This document shows positions 16,365-24,681 of a stretch of 51,856 nucleotides of DNA, piece after piece. Position numbers and translations under genes: made by a program. The DNA is from an uncultured bacterium (GTDB lineage: Bacteria > Desulfobacterota > Desulfobaccia > Desulfobaccales > 0-14-0-80-60-11), in contig CALEAV010000014.1 of assembly GCA_937943575.1 (NCBI GenBank), forward strand, positions 1-51,856, read 5' to 3'. Under the pieces are notes generated by a model. It ran no database searches, had not been told where the DNA came from, and was given only the letters and a program-made list of their open reading frames with translations. Positions within the stretch are counted from its first letter, which is position 1. Each line of letters opens with the position of its first letter.

Positions 16365-17090
16365 GTGTCGGGGAGAAGTATTCTGATTGTCCAGCACATG
16401 GAGTGGGAAGGGCCTGGGGGGCATTTGCGCCGGGCCCTGGACGGAGCCGGGGTTCCCTGGGAGGTGGCGGAGGTCTGGCGGGCCCCGCTCCCGCCCCTGG
16501 AGCCCTTCGCGGCCCTGGTCGTTTTGGGGGGCTCTCCCAACGTGGACCAGGAGGAGGAATTTCCCTACCTTCGCCCCCTGAAGGCCCTGATCAGGCAGAC
16601 CCTGGCGTCAGGACGGGCCTATCTGGGGTTTTGCCTGGGGCACCAGCTGCTGGCCCAGGTTTTGGGATGCCGGGTGGGCCCTTTGCCTCAAAAGTCGGTG
16701 GGCTTTGTCACCGGGCATCTCACCCCCCGGGGTCGGAATCACCCGGTATTTCAGGGCCTGCCCCCCCGTTTCCGCCTCTTCAAGTGGCATGGGCAGGGGG
16801 TGCATCTGCCCCTGCCCCGGGGTTTGAGCATCCTGGCCACCTCCCCGGCGGCCACGGTGGAGGCCCTGGGGCTGCTGGACACCCCCCGGGTGGTGGGGCT
16901 CCAGTTTGACAACCACGCCGACGCCCAGGATGTCGCCGCCTGGCTGGCCCACGACCGGGAGTGGGCCCTGGCCGGCACCGGCGTGGAGCCCGCCACCCTC
17001 CTTAAACAGGCCCGGGAGGAGGAAGAGGAGATGGGCCGGCTTTTTCAGCGATTGGCCGGCAATTTCCTCAGGGTGGCCGGTTTGGGGTGA
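16365..17090 (+). CDS. Class I glutamine amidotransferase-like protein
   Basis: 241 aa. Nucleophile Cys is in GFCLGHQLLAQVLG (about residue 88), and KWHGQGVHLPLP matches the loop that follows in GMP-synthase-like amidotransferases. The usual C-terminal HxE of the triad (QFHxE) reads QFDNHAD here, so either H-A-D replaces H-x-E after a two-residue insertion or the site is degenerate. GTG 16365 is chosen because AAGGAGG (16353-16359) ends 5 nt before it; an ATG at 16361 is out of frame. It is a single-gene unit with no synthase partner adjacent, so its substrate is unknown. Confidence 0.82.
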   Translation: MSGRSILIVQHMEWEGPGGHLRRALDGAGVPWEVAEVWRAPLPPLEPFAALVVLGGSPNVDQEEEFPYLRPLKALIRQTLASGRAYLGFCLGHQLLAQVLGCRVGPLPQKSVGFVTGHLTPRGRNHPVFQGLPPRFRLFKWHGQGVHLPLPRGLSILATSPAATVEALGLLDTPRVVGLQFDNHADAQDVAAWLAHDREWALAGTGVEPATLLKQAREEEEEMGRLFQRLAGNFLRVAGLG

Positions 17091-17288
17091 ACCGGGGGGC
17101 CTCAGGAGGCCGGGGGCTGCCGGGAGGGTCCTGCGAAAGAGGGGCGGCACCCGGCCCCGGCGGCGGCCGCCGGCCGGCCCCGCCCCCCGGCCTCCGGGGG
17201 AGCCGGGTGAGCGGGTAAATGCGGCCTGGGGAAGGGGGAGGCCCGCCCTTAGGGGCAGCCATCAGGGCACAGCCTCCTGACGGCCGGG

Positions 17289-17302
17289 AAAAAAAGAAAA
17301 GA
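17289..17302 (-). terminator. T-run downstream of tRNA-His
   Basis: On the minus strand a T-rich run (positions 17300 to 17289, with one C) follows the tRNA 3' end by about 35 nt. The upstream sequence forms only short GC stems, so this is a weak terminator call. Confidence 0.35.
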
Positions 17303-17334
17303 GCCGGGCCCTCAGACCCAACTCCGGGTTATCC

Positions 17335-17412
17335 TGGGGTGAGCGACGGGATTTGAACCCGCGACCTCCGGGGCCACAACCCGGTGCTCTCACCAGCTGA
17401 GCTACGCCCACC
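17335..17412 (-). tRNA. tRNA-His (GTG)
   Basis: On the minus strand the acceptor stem GTGGGCG pairs with CGCTCAC (one G-U). The anticodon loop is TTGTGGC between CCGGG and CCCGG, giving anticodon GTG. The T-arm has GGTTCAAATCC, the discriminator is C73, and CCA is encoded at 17337-17335. The extra G-1 needed by histidyl-tRNA synthetase is at 17412, opposite C73. A possible promoter lies upstream on the same strand: GGGACA and TAGTAT, 16 bases apart, about 20 nt before the gene. Confidence 0.97.
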
Positions 17413-17502
17413 ACATGCTATAAAGGTAACATACTATCCGGGGCTTGGGAAGTGTCCCAGATTTTTCCGGCCCCGGCAAGGGGCAGGCCCGGGGGCTCCA
17501 TC

Positions 17503-17531
17503 TTTACATCCCGGACCCGGAGGCCTATGTT
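17503..17531 (+). promoter_or_regulatory. Sigma-70 promoter of amrS
   Basis: TTTACA (17503-17508) and TATGTT (17526-17531) are spaced 17 bases apart. The resulting leader is about 155 nt and GC-rich. The rest of 17413-17692 holds the divergent tRNA-His promoter and no gene. Confidence 0.5.
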
Positions 17532-17692
17532 TATGGGAAAGGGGGTGAGGACCCCGGGGCCGGGCCACCTCCGGGGCCCCGGCCGGACCCGGCTTTCCGA
17601 CTCCCGGATCAGAAGGATAAGCCGCAGAGGGGAGCATCCGGGGTCCGCACACCGGGGCGGTTCTCCCGGCAGGATCCACCCGAGGACAGGCC

Positions 17693-18706
17693 ATGCGCGA
17701 AGCCCGCTTTTACGACAAGCTGGACGAAAACAAGGTGCACTGCCATCTGTGCGCCCACGAATGCCACATCGACCCCGGCAAGCGGGGTATTTGCCAGGTG
17801 CGGGAAAACCGGGAGGGCACGCTCTACTCCCTGGTCTACGGCCGGGTGGTGGCGGAGAACCTGGACCCCATCGAGAAAAAGCCGCTCTTTCACTTCCTCC
17901 CCGGGTCCCGCTCGTATTCCATCTCCACCGTGGGCTGCAATTTCCAGTGCCTCCACTGCCAGAACTGGGACATCTCCCAGTACCCCCGGCTGCATGAGGG
18001 CCGCATCATCGGCACGGAGCGCACCCCGGAGCAGATAGTGGCCGCGGCCCAGGCCAGCCGGGCCGCCACCATCTCCTACACCTATGTGGAGCCCACCATC
18101 TTCATGGAATTCGCCCAGGACATCGGCCACCTGGCCCATGGGAAGGGCATCCGCAATGTCTTTGTCTCCAACGGCTTCATGACGCCCGCCTCCGCCGACG
18201 CCCTGGCGGAGTTTGTGGATGCCGACAATGTGGACCTGAAGAGCTTCTCCGACGATTTTTACCGCAAGGTGTGCAAGGCCAGGCTGAAGCCGGTGCTGGA
18301 GACCATCGCCCGGCTGAAGGAAAAGGGGGTGTGGCTGGAGATCACCACCCTCGTTATCCCGGGGCTCAACGATTCGGAGGAGGAGCTCACCCAGATCGCC
18401 CGCTTCATCCGCGGCCTGGACGCCGGCATCCCCTGGCATGTGAGCGCCTTTTACCCGGCCTACCAGATGCTGGATCGGCCCCGCACCCCGCCGGAGACCC
18501 TCCTCCGGGCCCGGGAGATCGGTCTGGCCGAAGGGCTGCGCTACGTCTATACCGGCAACATCCCCGGCCGGGGGGGCGAGGACACCGTCTGCCCCCGGTG
18601 CGGCGAGACCCTCATCGCCCGCCTGGGCTACCAGATCCGGGGGTTCATCCTGAAAGACGGCGCCTGCCCCCGGTGCGGCACCGCCATCGACGGGGTGTGG
18701 AAATAG
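17693..18706 (+). CDS. amrS: AmmeMemoRadiSam-system radical SAM enzyme
   Basis: 337 aa. The radical SAM cluster motif CNFQCLHC (about residues 83-90) is preceded by an N-terminal Cys motif (CHLCAHEC...GKRGICQVR) and followed by VEPTIFMEFAQD and DNVDLKSFSDDFYRKVC, all hallmarks of the AmrS family. A C-terminal zinc-ribbon-like region (CPRCGETL...CPRCGTAI) closes the protein. The family is genetically linked to AMMECR1 and Memo proteins, but neither partner is beside it here. Its product is not settled. ATG 17693 has AGGACAGG just upstream. Confidence 0.9.
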   Translation: MREARFYDKLDENKVHCHLCAHECHIDPGKRGICQVRENREGTLYSLVYGRVVAENLDPIEKKPLFHFLPGSRSYSISTVGCNFQCLHCQNWDISQYPRLHEGRIIGTERTPEQIVAAAQASRAATISYTYVEPTIFMEFAQDIGHLAHGKGIRNVFVSNGFMTPASADALAEFVDADNVDLKSFSDDFYRKVCKARLKPVLETIARLKEKGVWLEITTLVIPGLNDSEEELTQIARFIRGLDAGIPWHVSAFYPAYQMLDRPRTPPETLLRAREIGLAEGLRYVYTGNIPGRGGEDTVCPRCGETLIARLGYQIRGFILKDGACPRCGTAIDGVWK

Positions 18707-18718
18707 CGCGACCGCGAC

Positions 18719-18760
18719 GGGAGAGGGGGCCAGGAGGCATGGACCTGGTCCCTGTCTCCC
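18719..18760. terminator. Long hairpin between convergent amrS and cobO
   Basis: Positions 18719-18734 pair with 18744-18760 through about 16 base pairs (two G-U, one bulged G) around a 9-base loop. A second small hairpin (CCCC, TTAAAT, GGGG) follows at 18758-18771. There is no T-run, so it would be a U-less terminator or an RNA 3'-end stabiliser for either convergent transcript. Confidence 0.45.
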
Positions 18761-18815
18761 CTTAAATGGGGTGGGGAGGGCGGAGGAGCCTCAGCTCCCC
18801 GGCCCTGCCCTCGCA

Positions 18816-19352
18816 TCAATACTCGATGCCCCGGCGGGCGGTGAGGCCCACCTCCCAGTAGTGTTTCACCGGCCGCATCTCGGTGACCAGGTCCGCCAGC
18901 TCCAGGAGTTCCGGGGGCGCGGCCCGGCCGGTGAGGACCACCTCCACGTGGGGCGGCCGGCTTTTGAGCAGCTCCAGGACCTCGTCCAGGGGCAGGAGGC
19001 CCCAAGCCAGGGCCACATTGATCTCATCCAGGACCACCACATCAAAGCGGCCGGAGAGAATAACCTCCCGGGCCAGCTCCAGACCCTGGCGGGCCAGCTC
19101 CCGGTCCCGGGGGGCGGGGTCCTTCAGGTTCACCAGCCCCAAGCGGCCAAAGGTGCGCAGGGTGAGATCCGGGGCCAGCCGCGCCGCCGCGGCAATCTCC
19201 CCCGTGTCCTGGCCTTTCATGAACTGCAGGAAAAAGACGGTGAGGCCCTGGCCCACGGCCCTAAGCGACAGGCCCAGGGCGCAGGTGGTCTTGCCCTTGC
19301 CGTCCCCGGTATAGACCTGGATGCAGCCCCGGGTGAGCCGGCCTGTGGTCAC
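18816..19352 (-). CDS. cobO: Corrinoid adenosyltransferase (CobO/BtuR type)
   Basis: Transfers the adenosyl group of ATP to the cobalt of corrinoids in adenosylcobalamin synthesis or salvage. At 178 aa it fits the family. The P-loop YTGDGKGKTTCALGL is at the N terminus, LQFMKG near 43, the DEINVAL motif at about 110, and a conserved EMRPVKHYWE near the C terminus. GTG 19352 has AGGGAC upstream. It lies 14 nt after the acyl-CoA dehydrogenase stop, so it shares that transcript, and is close to the divergent cobU-cobT-cobS genes of the same pathway. Confidence 0.93.
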   Translation of the reverse strand: MTTGRLTRGCIQVYTGDGKGKTTCALGLSLRAVGQGLTVFFLQFMKGQDTGEIAAAARLAPDLTLRTFGRLGLVNLKDPAPRDRELARQGLELAREVILSGRFDVVVLDEINVALAWGLLPLDEVLELLKSRPPHVEVVLTGRAAPPELLELADLVTEMRPVKHYWEVGLTARRGIEY

Positions 19353-19366
19353 CTGTCCCTCCCTCC

Positions 19367-20509
19367 TTATGACTTCAGCAGCTCCCGGGCGATGATGAGG
19401 CGCATGATCTCGTTGGTGCCCTCGTAGATCTGCCCGGCCTTGGCGTCCTCAAAGAGCCGGGCCACCGGGTGGTCGGTGAGGAGGCCGTAGCCGCCTAAGA
19501 TCTGCACCGCCTCCACGGTGGCCTGCATGGCGGCGTCGGTGGCCAGGCGCTTGGCCATGGCCGCGGCGGCGCCAAACGGCCGGCCCTGGTCCCTGAGCCA
19601 GGCGGCCTTGAGGGTGAGGAGGGCTGCCGCCTCCAGCTCCGTGGCCATATCCGCCAGTTTGAACTGGATGGCCTGAAACTGGGCCAGCGGCTGGCCGAAC
19701 TGCCGGCGGCTCCGGGCATGGTTCAGGGCATGGCGCAGGGCGGCCCTGCCCAGCCCCACGGCCTGGGCCGCAGCACCCACCCGGGCGCCGTCCAGCACGG
19801 TCAGGGCGATCTTCAGTCCCTCCTCCGGCGCCCCCAGGAGGTTCTCCGCCGGCACCGGCGTCTCCTGAAAACGCAGGGTCACGGAAGGGGCGCCCCGGAG
19901 GCTGATTCTCTCCTCCGGCGGACTGATGGTCAGCCCCGGCGTGGCACCGGGCTCCACGAGGAGGGCGCTGATGCCCTTGGCCCCTTTCTCCGGGGCGGTG
20001 AGGGCAAAGACGATCCCGAACCGGGCCCGGTCTCCGGCGGTGACGAAATTCTTGGTGCCGGTGAGGAAGTAGAGCTCCCCCTGCCGCCGGGCCACGGTGG
20101 CCATGCCTCCGGGGTCCGAGCCGGCCCCGGGTTCGGTGAGGGCAAAAAAGCCCAGGGCCTCCCCCCGCGCCAAAGGCGGAAGGAAGCGCTCTTTGTGGGC
20201 CGGGGCGCCGAAGCGGGCCAGGGCCATGCCCACCAGGGAGTGGTTCAGATGCACCAGCAGGGCCGCGGACGGCGAGACCTGGGCCAGCTCCATCTGGGCG
20301 AGGCAGTAGGAGACATACCCGGAACCCTGGCCGCCGTATTCCCGGGGCAGGGCCAGCCCGCACATGCCCGCCGCGGCCCAGGCGGAGAACACCGGCGCCG
20401 GAAAGGCCCCCTGCCGCTCCAGCCGGGCCGCCTCCTCAGCCGCCTGGGCGGCCAGCTCCCGGGCCCGGGTCTGGATCGCCTGTTCCTCGGCGGACAACTC
20501 AAAGTCCAT
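19367..20509 (-). CDS. Acyl-CoA dehydrogenase
   Basis: 380 aa, flavoprotein of the acyl-CoA dehydrogenase family that oxidises a CoA thioester to the enoyl form and passes electrons to ETF. It shows FALTEPGAGSDPGGM (FAD/substrate loop), RRQFGQPLAQFQAIQFKLAD, ILGGYGLLTDHPVARLFEDA and the C-terminal YEGTNEIMRL, whose Glu is the expected catalytic base. ATG 20509 follows AAGGGGG; an in-frame TTG lies two codons upstream. No ETF or CoA-transferase gene is next to it, so the substrate (short-chain, branched or aromatic acyl-CoA) cannot be read from context. Confidence 0.93.
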   Translation of the reverse strand: MDFELSAEEQAIQTRARELAAQAAEEAARLERQGAFPAPVFSAWAAAGMCGLALPREYGGQGSGYVSYCLAQMELAQVSPSAALLVHLNHSLVGMALARFGAPAHKERFLPPLARGEALGFFALTEPGAGSDPGGMATVARRQGELYFLTGTKNFVTAGDRARFGIVFALTAPEKGAKGISALLVEPGATPGLTISPPEERISLRGAPSVTLRFQETPVPAENLLGAPEEGLKIALTVLDGARVGAAAQAVGLGRAALRHALNHARSRRQFGQPLAQFQAIQFKLADMATELEAAALLTLKAAWLRDQGRPFGAAAAMAKRLATDAAMQATVEAVQILGGYGLLTDHPVARLFEDAKAGQIYEGTNEIMRLIIARELLKS

Positions 20510-20668
20510 GGGCAAAGCCCCCTTTTGCCGCCGGGGGTTTCATCCCCGGCCCCGTTTTGTCTCCATGATTTCAGATTTGCCGGGCCGGGTCAATGGGAAT
20601 CTCCCGGGAGGGGGGTTGTGCTTGGCACCGGATGGGAGTAAGTTTTCAGGGTGCAGGAGACCGACGCC

Positions 20669-21223
20669 GTGCCCGGCCCCCTTGACTTCCGGCTGGCCCT
20701 GATTGTGGGCGGCGCCAAGAGCGGCAAGAGCCGCCTGGCCCAGGAGCTGGCGGAGAGGCACCCGCCGCCGCTGCTCTACCTGGCCACCGCCGAGGCCGGG
20801 GATGCGGAGATGGCGGCCCGCATCCGGCGCCACCGGGAGGCCCGGGGCCCGGCCTGGGAGACCTGGGAGGTGCCCCGGGAACTGCCGGAGGCCCTGGCGC
20901 AGGCGGGGGACCGCTACGGCGCCGTGCTGGTGGACTGCCTCACCCTGTGGCTCAGCAACCTGCTCCTGGCCGAGCCCCGGGAAAGGGAGCTGGAGGCGGC
21001 TCAGGAGCGGCTCCTCCTGGCCGCGGCGGCGGCCGCCTGTCCCCTCATTGTGGTCAGCAATGAGGTGGGGTGGGGGATCGTGCCGGACAACCCCCTGGCC
21101 CGCCGCTTCCGGGACCTGGCCGGCGGCCTGCACCAGCGCCTGGCCGGCATGGCCGATCTGGTAATCCTGGCCGTGGCCGGGCTGCCTTTGGTGCTCAAAC
21201 CTTCTTTCCAAGGACTGCCCTGA
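20669..21223 (+). CDS. cobU: Adenosylcobinamide kinase / adenosylcobinamide-phosphate guanylyltransferase
   Basis: Phosphorylates adenosylcobinamide and then transfers GMP to give AdoCbi-GDP, the activated half of the nucleotide loop. The P-loop is VGGAKSGKSRLAQ near the N terminus; DCLTLWLSNLL and VVSNEVGWGIVPDNPLAR are family signatures. At 184 aa it matches E. coli CobU (about 180). I prefer GTG 20669, with AGGAGA at 20655-20660, over an in-frame GTG at 20651 that lacks a ribosome binding site. It is first gene of cobU-cobT-cobS, with cobT starting directly after its stop. Confidence 0.93.
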   Translation: MPGPLDFRLALIVGGAKSGKSRLAQELAERHPPPLLYLATAEAGDAEMAARIRRHREARGPAWETWEVPRELPEALAQAGDRYGAVLVDCLTLWLSNLLLAEPRERELEAAQERLLLAAAAAACPLIVVSNEVGWGIVPDNPLARRFRDLAGGLHQRLAGMADLVILAVAGLPLVLKPSFQGLP

Positions 21224-22282
21224 ATGGAAGCTGCCCTGAGAGAACTTGTGGACCGCATCCAGCCGGTGGAGAACGCCTGGCTGGCCAAAGCCCAGGCCCG
21301 CCTGGACGCCCTCACCAAACCCCCGGGGAGCCTGGGGCGGCTGGAGGAGCTGGCCGCCCGCTATGTGGCCATCCGGGAGGTGGAGATGCCGCCCCTCCCC
21401 AAGAAGCGGGTGGTGGTCTTCGCCGCCGACCATGGGGTGGTGGCCGAGGGGGTGAGCGCCTACCCCCAGGAGGTCACCCATCAGATGGTCCACAACTTCC
21501 TCCGGGGCGGGGCCGGCATCAATGTGCTGGCCCGGCAGGCGGGGGCCGAGGTGGAGGTGGTGGACATCGGCGTCAACCACGACTTCGACCCCGACCTGCC
21601 CCTTATGCACCGCAAAGTGGCCCGGGGCACCCGTAATCTCGCCCGGGAGCCCGCCATGAGCCGGGAGGAGGCCCTCAAGGCCCTGTGGGTGGGGGTGGAG
21701 CGGGCCCGGGAGGCGGCCAGGGCCGGGGTGGAGGTGCTGGCGGCGGGCGATATGGGCATCGGCAACACCACCGCCGCCGCCGCCCTGGGGGCGGTGTTCA
21801 CCGGCCGTCCGGTGGCCACCCTCACCGGCCGGGGCACCGGCATCGACGATCAGGCCCTGCGCCACAAGGTGGCGGTGATCAACCGGGCCCTCTCCCTGCA
21901 TCGGGTGGATCCCGCCGATCCGGTGGGCGCCCTGGCGGCGGTGGGGGGGCTGGAGATCGCCGCCATCGCCGGCCTCATCCTGGGGGCGGCCGCAGCCCGG
22001 CAGGCCTTCCTCCTGGACGGCTTCATCGCCACCGCCGGGGCCCTGGTGGCCGCTGCCCTGGCCCCCACGGTGACGGATTACCTCCTCGCCGCCCACCGCT
22101 CCGCCGAGCCCGGCCACCAGATCATGTTGGACACCCTCAACCTGAAGCCCCTCCTCACCTTCAACATGCGCCTGGGGGAGGGCACCGGTGCCGCGGTGGG
22201 GATGCTGCTTTTGGAGGCGGGTCTGCGCATTTACCGGGAGATGGCCACCTTCGCCGAAGCCGGGGTGTCGGAGAAGGCCTGA
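21224..22282 (+). CDS. cobT: Nicotinate-nucleotide--dimethylbenzimidazole phosphoribosyltransferase
   Basis: Makes alpha-ribazole phosphate, the lower ligand of cobalamin, from nicotinate mononucleotide and a benzimidazole. 352 aa, the family length. Motifs include LTKPPGSLGRLEELA, VVVFAADHGVVAEGVSAYPQ, GDMGIGNTTAAAA and GRGTGIDD; the catalytic Glu is in RLGEGTGAA (about 315). The ATG directly follows the cobU stop with no gap. Whether the base is dimethylbenzimidazole or another lower ligand cannot be decided from sequence. Confidence 0.95.
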   Translation: MEAALRELVDRIQPVENAWLAKAQARLDALTKPPGSLGRLEELAARYVAIREVEMPPLPKKRVVVFAADHGVVAEGVSAYPQEVTHQMVHNFLRGGAGINVLARQAGAEVEVVDIGVNHDFDPDLPLMHRKVARGTRNLAREPAMSREEALKALWVGVERAREAARAGVEVLAAGDMGIGNTTAAAALGAVFTGRPVATLTGRGTGIDDQALRHKVAVINRALSLHRVDPADPVGALAAVGGLEIAAIAGLILGAAAARQAFLLDGFIATAGALVAAALAPTVTDYLLAAHRSAEPGHQIMLDTLNLKPLLTFNMRLGEGTGAAVGMLLLEAGLRIYREMATFAEAGVSEKA

Positions 22283-22424
22283 AGGACGGTCCACGGAGGG
22301 CCGGGAAGACAGCAGGGCGCGGCCTCCCCGCAGGCGCCACCGGGAGGAGGGGGAGCCAACGGGGGCCTATGACCCCCGGCCGGGCGATGGCAGAGGACCG
22401 GCAAGATTGCGGAGATGAACCCAG

Positions 22425-23213
22425 GTGAGCCCACAGAGTGACCCCAACCCCCGGGGGAGCCGGCCCCCCTCCTCGGGCTCCTGGACCTTTCCTTTGGCCC
22501 TGACCTTCCTCACCGTCCTGCCTTGGCCCCGCCCGGTTCTGGCCGGTCCCGGGGAGCTGGCCCGCTCCCTCATCTGGTTCCCCTGGGTGGGGCTGCTCCT
22601 GGGAGGCCTCTACGCCGCCGCCGGCCGCCTGGCCCTCACCCTCTGGCCCCCCGCCGGCGCGGCCGCCCTGCTGGTCACCCTCACCGTCCTCCTCACCCGG
22701 GGCCTGCACCTGGACGGCCTGGCCGACACCCTGGACGGCCTGGGAGGCGGCCGGGACCCGAAAAGCCGCCTGGCGGTGATGAAGGACTCCCGCCTGGGGG
22801 CCTTCGGGGCCCTGGGACTGGTGCTGGCCCTCCTCCTCAAGGGCGTCTTCCTGACCCTGCTTTTGGAAGCCGGCCGCTTGAGCGCCCTCCTCCTCTTTCC
22901 GGCGGTGAGCCGGGGCGGCATGGTGCTGCTCGCCTGGCTCTCCCCTTATGCCCGGCCGGAAGGCGGCCTGGGCCGGGCCATGACCGAGGGCGTGAGCGGA
23001 CAGATCACGCTTGTGGCCTTGATTCCTGTGCTCATTGCCTGCCTCCTTCTCCAAGGGATGCGGGGCATCGTGCTCGTTGCGGCCGCCGGGCTTCTCATCC
23101 TTACCTTAAGCCGCCTCTTCACCCGGCTTTTGGGGGGTATTACTGGCGATGTCCTCGGTGCCGCCAACGAACTGCTGGAGGTTCTGGCCCTGGCCCTCTT
23201 AAGCGCCGGGTAG
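22425..23213 (+). CDS. cobS: Adenosylcobinamide-GDP ribazoletransferase (cobalamin synthase)
   Basis: Integral membrane enzyme joining AdoCbi-GDP and alpha-ribazole to finish cobalamin. 262 aa with several hydrophobic helices and the family signature RGLHLDGLADTLDGLGGG followed by MKDSRLGAFGALG. GTG 22425 starts after a 142-nt gap from cobT; GGAGA lies about 10 nt upstream. The gap holds no recognisable gene. A cobC phosphatase is not adjacent. Third gene of the nucleotide-loop cluster. Confidence 0.92.
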   Translation: MSPQSDPNPRGSRPPSSGSWTFPLALTFLTVLPWPRPVLAGPGELARSLIWFPWVGLLLGGLYAAAGRLALTLWPPAGAAALLVTLTVLLTRGLHLDGLADTLDGLGGGRDPKSRLAVMKDSRLGAFGALGLVLALLLKGVFLTLLLEAGRLSALLLFPAVSRGGMVLLAWLSPYARPEGGLGRAMTEGVSGQITLVALIPVLIACLLLQGMRGIVLVAAAGLLILTLSRLFTRLLGGITGDVLGAANELLEVLALALLSAG

Positions 23214-23263
23214 GGGTTCAGCCTGGGATGGCCCGGATGGTTTCCGGCCCCAAATTTTTGTGC

Positions 23264-23269
23264 TATATT
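23264..23269 (+). promoter_or_regulatory. Possible -10 box upstream of prfB
   Basis: TATATT is a strong -10 match in otherwise GC-rich sequence about 185 nt upstream of prfB. The best -35 at 17 bases (TTTCCG) is poor. Confidence 0.35.
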
Positions 23270-23323
23270 GAAATGGTTATGACCCTCGTGCCCTTCTCCG
23301 GCTATCCTTGACTCGGCCCCGGC

Positions 23324-23344
23324 GTCTCCGGATGCGCCGGAGAC
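23324..23344 (+). other. Hairpin in the prfB leader
   Basis: GTCTCCGG (23324-23331) and CCGGAGAC (23337-23344) form a perfect 8-bp stem with loop ATGCG; GGC and GCC outside extend it across a bulge. No T-run follows. It may end the cobS transcript or structure the prfB leader. Confidence 0.4.
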
Positions 23345-23453
23345 CGCCCTCTTCCCCGGAAATCCGTCCCTCGGACACGCCACCTGCCCCCAACGGCCAC
23401 GCATGCGGCTGACTGGGGCTGTTGGTGATTTTTATTTTAATTAAGGAGGACTT

Positions 23454-24561
23454 ATGCTGCCCGATCTTGCCGACACCCGCAACCGCATGAAAAACCTCCG
23501 GGACAAACTCGCGCAACTCCGAGGTCATCTTTGATCTGGAGGGGAAGCAGGCCCGCATCCGGGAACTGGATGAGCTCATGGGCCGGCCCGGCTTTTGGGA
23601 CGACCCCAACGCCTCCGCCCCCCTCCTCAAGGAGCGGGCGTCCCTGGCGGCCACCCTGGAGGAGTTCCAGCGCCGGGAGCAGCAGCTGGAGGACCTGGAG
23701 GTGCTCCTGGATTTGGCGGCCGAAGAGGATGATGTAAAAGCCCTGGGGGAGGTGCACCGGGACCTGGCGGCCCTGGAGCGGGACTTCCGCAACTGGGAGC
23801 TGCAGCTCCTCATGTCCGGCGAGGAGGATGAGAAGAACGCCATCATCACCATCCACGCCGGCGCCGGCGGCACCGAGGCCCAGGACTGGGCCGAGATGCT
23901 GCTGCGCATGTATCTGCGTTACGCCGAGCGCAAAGGCTTCCAGACCGAGACCATCGACCTGTTGCCCGGCGATGAGGCGGGGGTCAAAAGCGTCACCTTC
24001 ACCGCCTCAGGGCCGTATGCCTACGGCTATTTCAAGAGCGAACACGGCATCCACCGTCTGGTGCGCATCTCCCCCTTTGACGCCAGCGGCCGCCGGCATA
24101 CCTCCTTTGCGGCGGTGCAGGTGCTCCCCGAGGTGGACGAGCGCATCGAGGTGGAGATCAACGAGAAGGATCTCCGCATCGACACCTTTCGGGCCAGCGG
24201 CCCCGGCGGCCAGCACGTCAACAAGACCAGCTCGGCGGTGCGCCTCACCCATCTGCCCACCGGGATTGTGGTCACCAGCCAGTCGGAGCGCTCCCAGCAC
24301 CGCAACCGGGAGCTGGCCCTGAAGGTGCTGCGGGCCCGCCTCTACGACCTGGAGCGCCGCAAACGGGAGGCCAAAAAGCAGGAGCTGCAGGAGGCCCAGA
24401 AGGAGATCGCCTGGGGCAGCCAGATCCGCTCCTACATCCTGCAGCCCTACCGCCTCGTCAAGGACCACCGCACCAGACACGAGGAGGGCAATGTGGAGGC
24501 GGTGCTGGACGGCGATCTGGACGCCTTTGTGGAGGCCTTTCTCCTGCAGCGGGAGGAATAG
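23454..24561 (+). CDS. prfB: Peptide chain release factor 2, with programmed +1 frameshift
   Basis: Recognises UGA and UAA and triggers peptide release. The coding region is joined from 23454-23531 and 23533-24561 (368 aa). Twenty-six codons end at CTT followed by in-frame TGA (23532-23534); slipping one base forward continues as [12 protein letters not shown], normal RF2 sequence. The stop-codon-recognition tripeptide SPF (about 205) and the catalytic GGQ (about 250, [10 protein letters not shown]) are at the positions seen in E. coli. ATG 23454 has a perfect AAGGAGG. Low RF2 allows pausing at TGA and frameshifting, giving autoregulation. Confidence 0.95.
23521..23534 (+). promoter_or_regulatory. 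RF2 programmed frameshift site
   Basis: The internal Shine-Dalgarno-like GAGGT (23521-23525), a 3-nt spacer CAT, the slippery CTT (23529-23531) and TGA (23532-23534) reproduce the bacterial prfB recoding signal. The base after TGA is T, where E. coli has C. Confidence 0.92.
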
Positions 24562-24681
24562 GGCCGGCAGGCTGCACCACCTTCTCGGGGGACACAGGGA
24601 CCTGACGGCCTCCGGCCCCTCTCCCAACCTCATCAGAGGGAAGCTTAAGGGGCGGGGGGACCCCGGTTCCTTTGGCCCTCC

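Noticed and set aside
20622-20640. Sigma-54 promoter ahead of cobU (TTGGCACC)
   Set aside because: A -24-like TGGCAC is present but the correctly spaced -12 element TTGC is absent.
20510-20668. Cobalamin riboswitch ahead of cobU
   Set aside because: The gap has a GGGAA-like fragment but lacks the B12-box and conserved core; too short and unlike the family consensus.
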